DNA from: Bacteroidota bacterium | Lineage (GTDB): Bacteria > Bacteroidota > Bacteroidia > Bacteroidales > VadinHA17 | Direction of reading: 5' to 3' | NCBI GenBank assembly: GCA_006227095.1 | Contig: SBFZ01000423.1 | Location: forward strand, 1-5,447 | DNA length: 5,447 nucleotides | Part shown: one piece after another, positions 1 through 5,447 of the stretch | Numbering within the stretch: position 1 is the first letter of the stretch | Layout of the letters: each line of letters opens with the position of its first letter | Translations under genes and position numbers: made by a program | The notes under the pieces: generated by a model | The model's input: the letters and a program-made list of their open reading frames with translations, nothing else | Told to the model about the DNA's origin: nothing | Databases searched by the model: none

Positions 1-446
1 TCGACATTGGTCTTCATTACCTCGTATTGGGCATTTGTCTGGTCATAAAGCTGCTCCGTGACACTTCCCAGTTTGAACAGGGTATCAATCCTCGCCAGGT
101 CCTTCTCAAGGTTTGCAAGCTGAATCTTGTTGGCATAATACTGGGTACGGTCCATCAGGAAGAGATTCTGCCCCTTCTGTACGCGGTCACCAACCTCCAC
201 GTAGATTTTATCAACTCTTCCGGGGGTTGAGGGAGCCAGGTTAACCTCTTCGTATGCGAGTATTGTTGAGGTATAGTCAATTGTGCGTGCAATTGTGGTC
301 TTGCTGACAGGCATTACCTTTACAGGTATTGCTGCAACCGAATCGGCAACTCCGGCAGCAGCGCCGGCCTGCTGTTTCTCCTTCGGGGCACATGATGCAA
401 GCAGAATGCCTCCGGTGAGGATCAGTGAAAAAATAGTGCGGTTCAT
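1..446 (-). CDS. Efflux membrane-fusion (periplasmic adaptor) lipoprotein, HlyD/AcrA-like, N-terminal part
   Basis: The reading frame starts at ATG 446-444 and stays open to the left edge, giving 148 residues of an unfinished protein. Residues 1-19 form a lipoprotein signal: a basic start (NR), a hydrophobic core and the lipobox LASC with Cys19 as the lipidation site. After a low-complexity Ala-rich linker (about 25-40), residues 63-100 resemble the first half of a biotinyl/lipoyl-like domain (APSTPGRVDKIYVEVGDRVQ, then KGQNLFLMD). Residues 101-148 look like the start of the helical hairpin that contacts the TolC partner. Adaptors of this family bridge an inner-membrane pump to an outer-membrane channel. 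It follows the TolC-like gene by 27 bases, so the two are probably in one operon. The leader is A-rich with no Shine-Dalgarno sequence, as is common in Bacteroidota. Whether the pump partner is RND or ABC type cannot be seen; RND is the more likely inference. Confidence 0.9.
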   Translation of the reverse strand, partial: MNRTIFSLILTGGILLASCAPKEKQQAGAAAGVADSVAAIPVKVMPVSKTTIARTIDYTSTILAYEEVNLAPSTPGRVDKIYVEVGDRVQKGQNLFLMDRTQYYANKIQLANLEKDLARIDTLFKLGSVTEQLYDQTNAQYEVMKTNV

Positions 447-473
447 TTTATTCTGTTTTATTGTTGTTTTCTT

Positions 474-1796
474 TTAAAGTTTATTCATCAGCTTGTCAAA
501 GGCAACCTTGGTCTGAAGCAGGTTCATCAGTGCCTGGATATAGTTGTTCTGTGCTGTCAGGTAATTGTTGTTGGCCTGGGTCAGGTCAAGGCTGGAAGCC
601 ATACCCTGGTTGTACTTGTTTTCAAAACTCTTCATTACACGGCCTGCAATCTCAATGTTTGCCCTCTGGCTCTTGTACTGCTCATTTGCACTAATGAGGT
701 TGTACCTCAGCTGCCTCTCCTGCATCAGGAGCTGCTCTGAGACCATTGATTTTGTATTGAGACTCTTCTCAAGGTTTATTTTAGCCTTGCTGATTTTGGC
801 ACTCCTGAGACCGGATGCAAAAATGGGTATCTGAAGCTGAACAGCAACAGCCGAGGAAGGGAAATATTGCATATGCATCAGCTCATCACCCATCCCGTTC
901 CTGCTGTAGTAGATTGATCCCACGAGGTTGGGCAGAGTGCTTGCCCTGGCTCCCTTGAGGGCCAGTTCAGACATTGCAAGCTGACTCTCAATGAGCTGAA
1001 AATTGATATTATCCTCAAGCCTGAACTCATCTGCCAGGAGAGCATCAACATCTATGGAAGCGGTAATGTCATCAATGTTGTCAGTGAGGTTGATCTCAGT
1101 ACTGGCAGGAACACCGAGAAGAAACCTTAACATATTATAGTTAACCTCCACGGAACGCAGCATTGAAGACTTTGAGTTTTCAAGCATGGTAGCGGTTGAC
1201 TGCATCTGGTCGACGTCGGTTGCTTCTGCCATCCCGACGCTGTACATGGCTTTGGTTGAAGCCAGGATGATGTTGAGGTTCTCAAGGTTTGAATCTACCA
1301 CCTTGATTGACTCCTTTAGCGTAAGGATAAGGTAATAGACATTCCTGATGTTTTCCTTTGTGTCAAGGGTTGTCTGCGCCAGTCCCTGCCTGGCGAGGGT
1401 GGCAGCCATCTTTGCTGTCTGTACGCCTACAAGCCACGGGGCATTGAAAACTACTGTGGAGGCTGAAACACCAATCCCGGCATCATATTCTGTTCCGAAT
1501 TTGAAGGGAGTGGGTGTCCCCCCGAAATTGATGATCCTGGTCATGATTGCCAGGTTATAGCTCAGCGAGGCGTTACCATCAACAGACGGAAGACCCTGTG
1601 CAATAGCCTCCCATACCCCCTTCTCTGAGGCCAGCATCTCATACCTGGCTGATGCCACGCTCCGGTTGTGATCAAGCGCATATTCAACCGCCTGGTCAAC
1701 TGAGAGCGTGAGAGACTGCGGACTATCCTGCGCACCAAGGCTGCTGACGGCCGCGGAGGCAAGAATCAAAACAATAGCAATAAATCTTCTTTCCAT
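474..1796 (-). CDS. TolC-family outer-membrane efflux channel protein
   Basis: This 440-residue protein has a signal peptide at 1-22 (MERR, hydrophobic core, then SSLGA before Q23). The mature part shows the internal duplication of outer-membrane efflux proteins. Half one has a strand region (about 67-81 and 105-120) followed by long helices ending in MYSVGMAEATDVDQMQ (184-199) and RFLLGV (224-229). Half two repeats the pattern with ASTLPNLVGSIYYS (285-298), QLQIPIFASGLRSAKISKAK (320-339) and KYNQGMASSLDLTQANNNY (394-412). The length is normal for Bacteroidota TolC proteins. Such proteins trimerise into a channel through the outer membrane and periplasm, through which a tripartite pump exports drugs, lipids or other small molecules. 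It lies between the repressor gene (31-base gap) and the adaptor gene (27-base gap), which supports one operon. The start at 1796 places the signal peptide correctly. No Shine-Dalgarno sequence is visible. The substrate is unknown. Confidence 0.95.
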   Translation of the reverse strand: MERRFIAIVLILASAAVSSLGAQDSPQSLTLSVDQAVEYALDHNRSVASARYEMLASEKGVWEAIAQGLPSVDGNASLSYNLAIMTRIINFGGTPTPFKFGTEYDAGIGVSASTVVFNAPWLVGVQTAKMAATLARQGLAQTTLDTKENIRNVYYLILTLKESIKVVDSNLENLNIILASTKAMYSVGMAEATDVDQMQSTATMLENSKSSMLRSVEVNYNMLRFLLGVPASTEINLTDNIDDITASIDVDALLADEFRLEDNINFQLIESQLAMSELALKGARASTLPNLVGSIYYSRNGMGDELMHMQYFPSSAVAVQLQIPIFASGLRSAKISKAKINLEKSLNTKSMVSEQLLMQERQLRYNLISANEQYKSQRANIEIAGRVMKSFENKYNQGMASSLDLTQANNNYLTAQNNYIQALMNLLQTKVAFDKLMNKL

Positions 1797-1827
1797 ATGT
1801 TTATCTGTTTCTGTTCATTTATCAAAA

Positions 1828-2445
1828 TCATATTTCATTTTCCATGGAATCAATCAGCTTAACTCCTTTCTCAGTGGAAATACCACGCATGAAATTCACC
1901 ATGATGTTACGCATGATGTCTCTCTGCAGGAATATCTCCCGCGGAAACAGTTCCTCATCACCCGCCAGTGAAGATATCCCCTTGAAGGCTCTTCCGATGA
2001 TCTCAACATCAATGCTTTCCCTGAAGATGCCCTGGCTGATTCCTTTCTCAAGTATCTTCTTTGCCGCTTCATGATCAGGATTCTCACACTTTTCCCTCAG
2101 CCGCTTCAGTACACCGCTGTGGTACTTTTTAAGATCAGATCCTATCAGGGGGCTCATGGTTGAGGCATGATCCCTGCCCATGCGGATTATGCAGAAGACA
2201 GCCGAAATTACGTCAGGGGAACTTTCAAGGATTTTTTCTATCATCTCCCTCTGCTTTATGATCATGGAATCCATCACCGCAAAGAGCAGAGTGTCCTTGT
2301 CAATGAACCTCTCGTAAATGCTCCTCTTTGATACCCCGAGGTGCGTGGCGATGGCATCCATTGTCACAGCCTTGATGCCGTAGACGCGGAACAGCTCGGC
2401 AGCACCGGCTATGATTCTTGCATCATATTCTTCCATCTGATTCAT
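1828..2445 (-). CDS. TetR/AcrR-family transcriptional repressor, probable local regulator of the efflux operon
   Basis: This 205-residue protein has the TetR-type N-terminal DNA-binding domain at about residues 8-58. Helix 1 is IIAGAAELFRVYGIKAVTM. The helix-turn-helix is AIATHLGVSKRSIYERFIDK (31-50), followed by DTLLFAVMD, the family's usual exit into helix 4. The rest (about 60-205) is a helical ligand-binding and dimerisation region. It is too divergent to predict a ligand, although SDLKKYHSGVLKRL (103-116) and GISQGIFRE (135-143) are of a kind common in efflux-linked TetR proteins of this phylum. The start at 2445 has a purine-rich GGAAG four bases upstream. The in-frame ATG three codons later is a weaker alternative. 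The gene is first in the row with the TolC and adaptor genes, on the same strand, so it probably represses its own operon and is released by a pump substrate (inference). A palindrome 32-50 bases upstream is the candidate operator. Confidence 0.93.
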   Translation of the reverse strand: MNQMEEYDARIIAGAAELFRVYGIKAVTMDAIATHLGVSKRSIYERFIDKDTLLFAVMDSMIIKQREMIEKILESSPDVISAVFCIIRMGRDHASTMSPLIGSDLKKYHSGVLKRLREKCENPDHEAAKKILEKGISQGIFRESIDVEIIGRAFKGISSLAGDEELFPREIFLQRDIMRNIMVNFMRGISTEKGVKLIDSMENEI

Positions 2446-2476
2446 TATTCTTCCGGGAAATCGGCTGCAATATTCA

Positions 2477-2495
2477 GAAAACTTTTTGAGTTTTC
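2477..2495. promoter_or_regulatory. Candidate TetR operator (7-5-7 palindrome)
   Basis: GAAAACT (2477-2483) and AGTTTTC (2489-2495) are perfect inverted repeats around the 5-base spacer TTTTG. The site lies 32 to 50 bases upstream of the repressor's start codon, where a promoter and operator would be expected. TetR-family dimers typically bind palindromes of this size near their own gene. A further AGTTTT copy at 2498-2503 adds a partial direct repeat. The region is A/T-rich, so a chance palindrome is possible. No confident -7 or -33 promoter element is seen beside it. Confidence 0.45.
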
Positions 2496-2556
2496 ATAGT
2501 TTTTTCTGATAAATAATTGTAAAATACCGATGAGTGGCGGGATATTGCCGGTGAAT

Positions 2557-2570
2557 GGGGATGGGGATGG
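2557..2570. repeat. Short GGGGAT tandem repeat
   Basis: Two exact GGGGAT units followed by GG form a G-rich stretch just before the left heptamer group. It is short, and with only three G-runs it is not a full four-run quadruplex motif. It sits in the gene-free part of the interval between the secreted-protein gene and the repressor gene. Confidence 0.5.
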
Positions 2571-2573
2571 AAA

Positions 2574-2601
2574 AGGCAAGAGGCAAGAGGCATTAGGCAA
2601 T
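2574..2601 (+). repeat. Four tandem 7-base repeats, AGGCAWN family
   Basis: Four back-to-back heptamers are visible with an exact 7-base period: AGGCAAG, AGGCAAG, AGGCATT, AGGCAAT. All share the core AGGCA. The stretch is non-coding: the open frame across it is short, gives low-complexity protein and resembles nothing. A second group of related heptamers with the complementary core TGCCT follows at 2659-2712, so the two groups are in inverted orientation. Confidence 0.75.
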
Positions 2602-2658
2602 AGTGTTGACAATATTTTTACTAACTACATGACTAGCTGTAATTTAGACTATAACCTG

Positions 2659-2712
2659 CTGCCTACTGGTTACTGCCTGACCCGACTGCTGACTGCCTAC
2701 TGGTACTGCTGA
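2659..2712 (-). repeat. Degenerate 7-base repeats, CTGNNNA family, inverted relative to 2574-2601
   Basis: Read on the plus strand the units are CTGCCTA, CTGGTTA, CTGCCTG, a 6-base ACCCGA, CTGCTGA, CTGCCTA, a 6-base CTGGTA and CTGCTGA. A longer direct repeat is embedded: CTGCCTACTGGTTACTGC (2659-2676) recurs as CTGCCTACTGGTACTGC (2693-2709), 34 bases later and one base shorter. On the minus strand three units contain AGGCA, the same core as the left-hand group. The array ends three bases before the stop codon of the secreted-protein gene. Confidence 0.7.
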
Positions 2713-2714
2713 CT

Positions 2715-2732
2715 TCTACCTGTACAGGTAGA
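2715..2732. repeat. Perfect 18-base palindrome spanning the stop codon of the PKD/T9SS gene
   Basis: TCTACCTGTACAGGTAGA equals its own reverse complement over all 18 bases. It encodes the last residues (YLYR) and the TAG stop of the secreted-protein gene. As RNA it could fold into a 7-bp stem with a GUAC loop. No run of T follows on either strand, so it is not a classical intrinsic terminator. It might protect the mRNA 3' end or reflect the adjoining repeats. Its function is unknown. Confidence 0.6.
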
Positions 2733-3930
2733 CCGTTCCCCTGTACTCCCGCCCCTGGTATTCGACATCGTCATACCCCTCGGCCCGCAGGATAAAGAAG
2801 TACGCACCCGGGACTGCCCGCCGCTCCGAATTGCCTATACGGCCGTCCCAGCCCTGCCAGTTCTGAAGATCCTCTCCTCCGCCTTCGTAATGGTATACCC
2901 TGTTGCCGGTCCTGGTAAAGACCTGCAGGTTGAGGTAGCGGATCGACTTCTTGTCAGGAACGAAGAAATCATTGAGCCCGTCATCATTGGGAGTGAATAC
3001 ATTGGGAATCTGGAGCGCGGAAGGCAACACCGTGATCTTAACGGAGGCAGAGTCACGGCAGGTGAGTTCACTCTCAATTACCAGTGAGACGGTATATTCA
3101 CCCGGCGTATAATATGTATGTATTCCCGGGTCAGGCATTGTTGAGACCGAATCATCACCGAATCTCCACAGGTATTTGGAGGCTCTTACGGAATTGTCAT
3201 CAAAGGAGATTTCCAGCGGTGCCTCGCCCTCTTCGGGTTCAGCTGTAAATTCTGCCTTTACATGTATTGACTCATAGTCGAATGAAGAAGTCGTGGAACA
3301 TCCGAAGCTGTCAGTGACTTCAAGATTATACCTTACATCCTCCAGTGGCGGTGAAAAAGTGATAGGGTCAATTTCCAGGTCAGGATAAGGGATGGCTGAT
3401 GCCGGAGTCGAGGACCACAGGTGCCGGACTCCGTTGGGGAGTCTGCGGGAGGCGTTGGTCGACGGGTCATAATAGGTAAAGTGGTCAGCAGCAGCGGTCC
3501 CGTCGAGGGCTACGTAATCACACGTAAAATGCAGCAGTGCTGCCTGTGCCACCGGGTGATCGAGGTTTACCCAGGCATAGAGTTCAGTGCTGTATCCTCC
3601 CCCGTCGGAGATACTGACCCTGTATCCTCCCTCGGCAAGGCCTGTGACTGTTGATGTGACACCCGACTCGGTCCGGACTGGTATTGTGAATCCGCCTCCT
3701 GCTTCATTGTACCTGGTCCAGGTAAATGTAAACGGGGCTGTTCCTCCGGGACTTGATGCCGAAAGGGTTCCGGTGTCACCTGCCCCGGTGGTACAGAAGA
3801 TAAACACAGGGTCTGTCCTGGGTGTGGCCGGATAGGTGGTATAACGGACGGTCCGGCTGCCCGGGGCTGTTATCTGCGCCTGCACTGCCAGTGGCAACAT
3901 GATGATTATGAGGGCAAGGTATCTTGACAC
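2716..3930 (-). CDS. Secreted PKD-domain protein with T9SS type B (gliding-motility-associated) C-terminal sorting domain
   Basis: This 404-residue protein has a signal peptide at 1-18 (hydrophobic LALIIIMLPLAV, then QA before Q19). Residues about 45-120 form a beta-rich segment resembling SprB-type repeats (GTAPFTFTW at 63-71; GLAEGGYRVSISDGGGYS at 97-114). Residues 225-303 are a PKD domain with YLWRFGDD (253-260) and HTYYTPGEYTVSL (271-283). Residues 307-404 are the type B C-terminal domain: QIPNVFTPNDDGLNDFFVP (307-325), GWDGR (360-364) and VPGAYFFILRAEG (373-385), ending in GTVYLYR. Proteins with this domain cross the inner membrane by Sec and the outer membrane by T9SS, and remain at the surface or are released. 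No catalytic domain is visible, so an adhesive or structural role is an inference. The start is GTG at 3930-3928. An in-frame TAA lies nine codons upstream with no other start between, and the next ATG (residue 11) would spoil the signal peptide. It appears to be a single-gene unit. Confidence 0.92.
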   Translation of the reverse strand: MSRYLALIIIMLPLAVQAQITAPGSRTVRYTTYPATPRTDPVFIFCTTGAGDTGTLSASSPGGTAPFTFTWTRYNEAGGGFTIPVRTESGVTSTVTGLAEGGYRVSISDGGGYSTELYAWVNLDHPVAQAALLHFTCDYVALDGTAAADHFTYYDPSTNASRRLPNGVRHLWSSTPASAIPYPDLEIDPITFSPPLEDVRYNLEVTDSFGCSTTSSFDYESIHVKAEFTAEPEEGEAPLEISFDDNSVRASKYLWRFGDDSVSTMPDPGIHTYYTPGEYTVSLVIESELTCRDSASVKITVLPSALQIPNVFTPNDDGLNDFFVPDKKSIRYLNLQVFTRTGNRVYHYEGGGEDLQNWQGWDGRIGNSERRAVPGAYFFILRAEGYDDVEYQGREYRGTVYLYR

Positions 3931-3965
3931 ACCAGTTAAACGGATTAAGTCACTTTAATGATATG

Positions 3966-3973
3966 CAAACCTA
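3966..3973 (-). promoter_or_regulatory. Bacteroidota-type -7 promoter element for the PKD/T9SS gene
   Basis: The minus strand reads TAGGTTTG, an exact match to the Bacteroidota -7 consensus TAnnTTTG. Transcription would begin around 3955-3960, giving a leader of roughly 25-30 bases before the GTG start at 3930. No clear TTTG -33 box is seen at the expected distance upstream, so the call rests on the -7 element and its placement. Confidence 0.55.
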
Positions 3974-4020
3974 ATAAAAAATGCCGTTCTTTGGGGGATT
4001 AAAATTCTGCATTTTCATTC

Positions 4021-5447
4021 ATGTTTCGCGACTATCTGAAAGAGCTTAACGAGGCACAGCGGGAAGCCGTTGTCAATACTGAAGGGCCGGCACTGGTCAT
4101 TGCGGGGGCGGGGTCAGGAAAGACCAGGGTTCTCACCTACCGGATAGCCCATCTTCTGCAGCAGGGTGTACCGGCCCACCGCATTCTTGCCCTCACCTTC
4201 ACCAACAAGGCAGCCGGGGAGATGAAGGAAAGGATCAACCGGATAGCAGGACCGGAAACAGCACGGTACCTGTGGATGGGTACCTTCCATTCGATCTTTG
4301 CGAAATTTCTCAGATATGACGGTCATCACCTGGGATACAAGAGCAATTTTACAATTTACGACACAGACAACACAAGAAGCCTGATACGGACAATCATCAG
4401 GGAGATGAACCTTGATGACTCGGTATATAAACCGGCCTCCATCGCAGGGCGAATATCACACGCAAAGAACAATCTCATAACTGCCGGGCAGTATGGCTCG
4501 GTGCCGCAGATAACCGAGTCTGACAAGGCGTCACGGATACCCGATACGGCAACCATCTACAGGCACTACGCGGCCAGGTGCTTCAAGGCCAATGCAATGG
4601 ATTTTGATGACCTGCTGCTGAACATCAATATCCTCTTCCGTGATTTCCCGGCCGTGCTGGAGGAGTACCGGAACCGGTTCGACTATGTGCTTGTTGACGA
4701 GTACCAGGACACCAACTTCTCACAGTATATCATCGTTCACAAGCTGTCAGAGAAGCACCGGAACATCTGCGTGGTTGGTGATGATGCCCAGAGCATTTAC
4801 TCATTTCGCGGAGCAAGGATAGAAAATATCCTCAATTTTCAGAATGACTACCCTGATTACCGGCTCTTCAAGCTGGAGCAGAACTACAGGTCAACACAGA
4901 CCATCGTGAATGCAGCCAACAGCGTGATTGAAAAGAATGCGGGACAGATCAGGAAAACGGTCTTTTCGAAGAATGAGGAGGGTGAAAAAATCAGGGTCGT
5001 ACAAACCACCATCGACAGTGAGGAAGGTATTCTGACTGCCTCGGACATTCTTGATACACGGATGCGCGAACGGCTTGACTGGAAGGATTTTGCCATCCTT
5101 TACCGCACCAATGCCCAGTCACGTATCTTCGAGGAGATGCTGCGAAAGCGGAACATCCCCTACAAGATCTACGGCGGGCAGTCATTCTATGAACGGAAGG
5201 AGATACGTGACCTGATAGCATACCTGAGGATGATTGTCAATCCTGATGACGAAGAGGCTCTCAGGCGAATCATAAATTACCCCCGCAGAGGCATTGGTGA
5301 CACCACGGTTCAGAAGCTGATGGAACTGGCCAGGACACTCGATGTAAGTATCTGGTCAATAATAAGTTCACCTGAACTCAGCGAAAAGTACCTGGCTCCC
5401 GCCCTGCGGACCAAGATAAGTCACTTCACCAGCCTCCTGCTGCCGGT
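4021..5447 (+). CDS. uvrD: UvrD/PcrA-type superfamily 1 DNA helicase, N-terminal part
   Basis: The frame opens at ATG 4021 and runs off the right edge after 475 residues; family members are usually about 700-800. An in-frame TAA at 4000-4002 with no start in between fixes the start. The SF1A motifs appear in order: Q motif LNEAQREAV (9-17), Walker A AGAGSGKT (28-35), Ia LALTFTNKAAGEM (56-68), Ib GTFHS (87-91), FDDLL (195-199), Walker B DEYQD (226-230), III VVGDDAQSIYSFRGA (251-265) and IV LEQNYRST (285-292). The start of domain 2B follows, with YGGQSFYERKEIRD (384-397) and NYPRRGIG (419-426). Motifs V and VI lie outside the window. The enzyme is an ATP-driven 3'-5' DNA translocase and helicase acting in nucleotide-excision and mismatch repair and in clearing replication or recombination intermediates. 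It is divergent from the secreted-protein gene with a 90-base gap and looks intact. The choice between the names uvrD and pcrA is not resolvable here; RecB- or AddA-type proteins are unlikely given the compact spacing of the motifs. Confidence 0.95.
   Translation, partial: MFRDYLKELNEAQREAVVNTEGPALVIAGAGSGKTRVLTYRIAHLLQQGVPAHRILALTFTNKAAGEMKERINRIAGPETARYLWMGTFHSIFAKFLRYDGHHLGYKSNFTIYDTDNTRSLIRTIIREMNLDDSVYKPASIAGRISHAKNNLITAGQYGSVPQITESDKASRIPDTATIYRHYAARCFKANAMDFDDLLLNINILFRDFPAVLEEYRNRFDYVLVDEYQDTNFSQYIIVHKLSEKHRNICVVGDDAQSIYSFRGARIENILNFQNDYPDYRLFKLEQNYRSTQTIVNAANSVIEKNAGQIRKTVFSKNEEGEKIRVVQTTIDSEEGILTASDILDTRMRERLDWKDFAILYRTNAQSRIFEEMLRKRNIPYKIYGGQSFYERKEIRDLIAYLRMIVNPDDEEALRRIINYPRRGIGDTTVQKLMELARTLDVSIWSIISSPELSEKYLAPALRTKISHFTSLLLP

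Noticed and set aside
447..473. Terminator or promoter between the TolC-like and adaptor genes
   Set aside because: The 27 bases are A/T-rich with no inverted repeat and no TAnnTTTG match. This fits a simple intra-operon gap.
283..834. Plus-strand open frames opposite the adaptor and TolC-like genes
   Set aside because: They lie antisense to well-supported genes. Their products are Cys/Ser/Leu-rich and resemble no protein family.
2530..2712. 60-residue plus-strand open frame in the intergenic interval
   Set aside because: It is built almost wholly from the GGGGAT and heptamer repeats, has no signal or domain and no ribosome-binding site, so it is very unlikely to be a gene.
2574..2712. Possible CRISPR array
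   Set aside because: The repeat unit is only 7 bases with no spacers, units are degenerate and in opposite orientations, and no cas genes are nearby.
2715..2732. Intrinsic terminator for the PKD/T9SS gene
   Set aside because: The palindrome can form a 7-bp stem, but no T-run follows on the minus strand, so the standard terminator signature is missing.
2835..3835. Several 65-82 residue open frames on both strands within the PKD/T9SS gene
   Set aside because: They are shadow frames of a GC-rich coding region whose own frame has clear domains from end to end.
3987..4020. Promoter of the helicase gene (TTTG at 3990-3993 as a -33 box)
   Set aside because: No acceptable -7 element lies at the expected distance; the matching position would overlap the start codon. 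The evidence is too weak to call.

Overview
The window looks like ordinary chromosome from a member of the Bacteroidota. Three signs point there. A secreted protein carries a type IX secretion (T9SS) type B C-terminal domain. A perfect match to the Bacteroidota -7 promoter element (TAnnTTTG) lies upstream of that gene. Most start codons have A/T-rich leaders with no clear Shine-Dalgarno sequence. The exact genus cannot be read from the sequence.

Layout: positions 1-2445 hold a minus-strand efflux operon. It runs tetR-family repressor (2445-1828), TolC-like outer-membrane factor (1796-474), then a lipoprotein membrane-fusion protein (446 to beyond the left edge). Gaps are only 31 and 27 bases, so co-transcription is likely. 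The inner-membrane pump is not in the window and would be expected just beyond the left edge. A 7-5-7 palindrome at 2477-2495, upstream of the repressor, is a candidate operator.

Positions 2446-2715 hold no convincing gene. They contain that palindrome, a short GGGGAT repeat, and two groups of degenerate 7-base repeats in opposite orientations. The right-hand group runs into the stop codon of the next gene, where there is a perfect 18-base palindrome.

Positions 3930-2716 (minus strand) encode a 404-residue secreted protein with a PKD domain and a T9SS type B sorting domain, starting at GTG. A 90-base divergent intergenic region (3931-4020) separates it from a plus-strand UvrD/PcrA-type helicase (4021 to beyond the right edge), of which 475 residues are visible.

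The three efflux genes form one functional unit. The T9SS cargo protein and the helicase are separate units with no evident link to it. I see no clear new biological system. The non-coding repeat block and the two palindromes are the parts most worth a second look.
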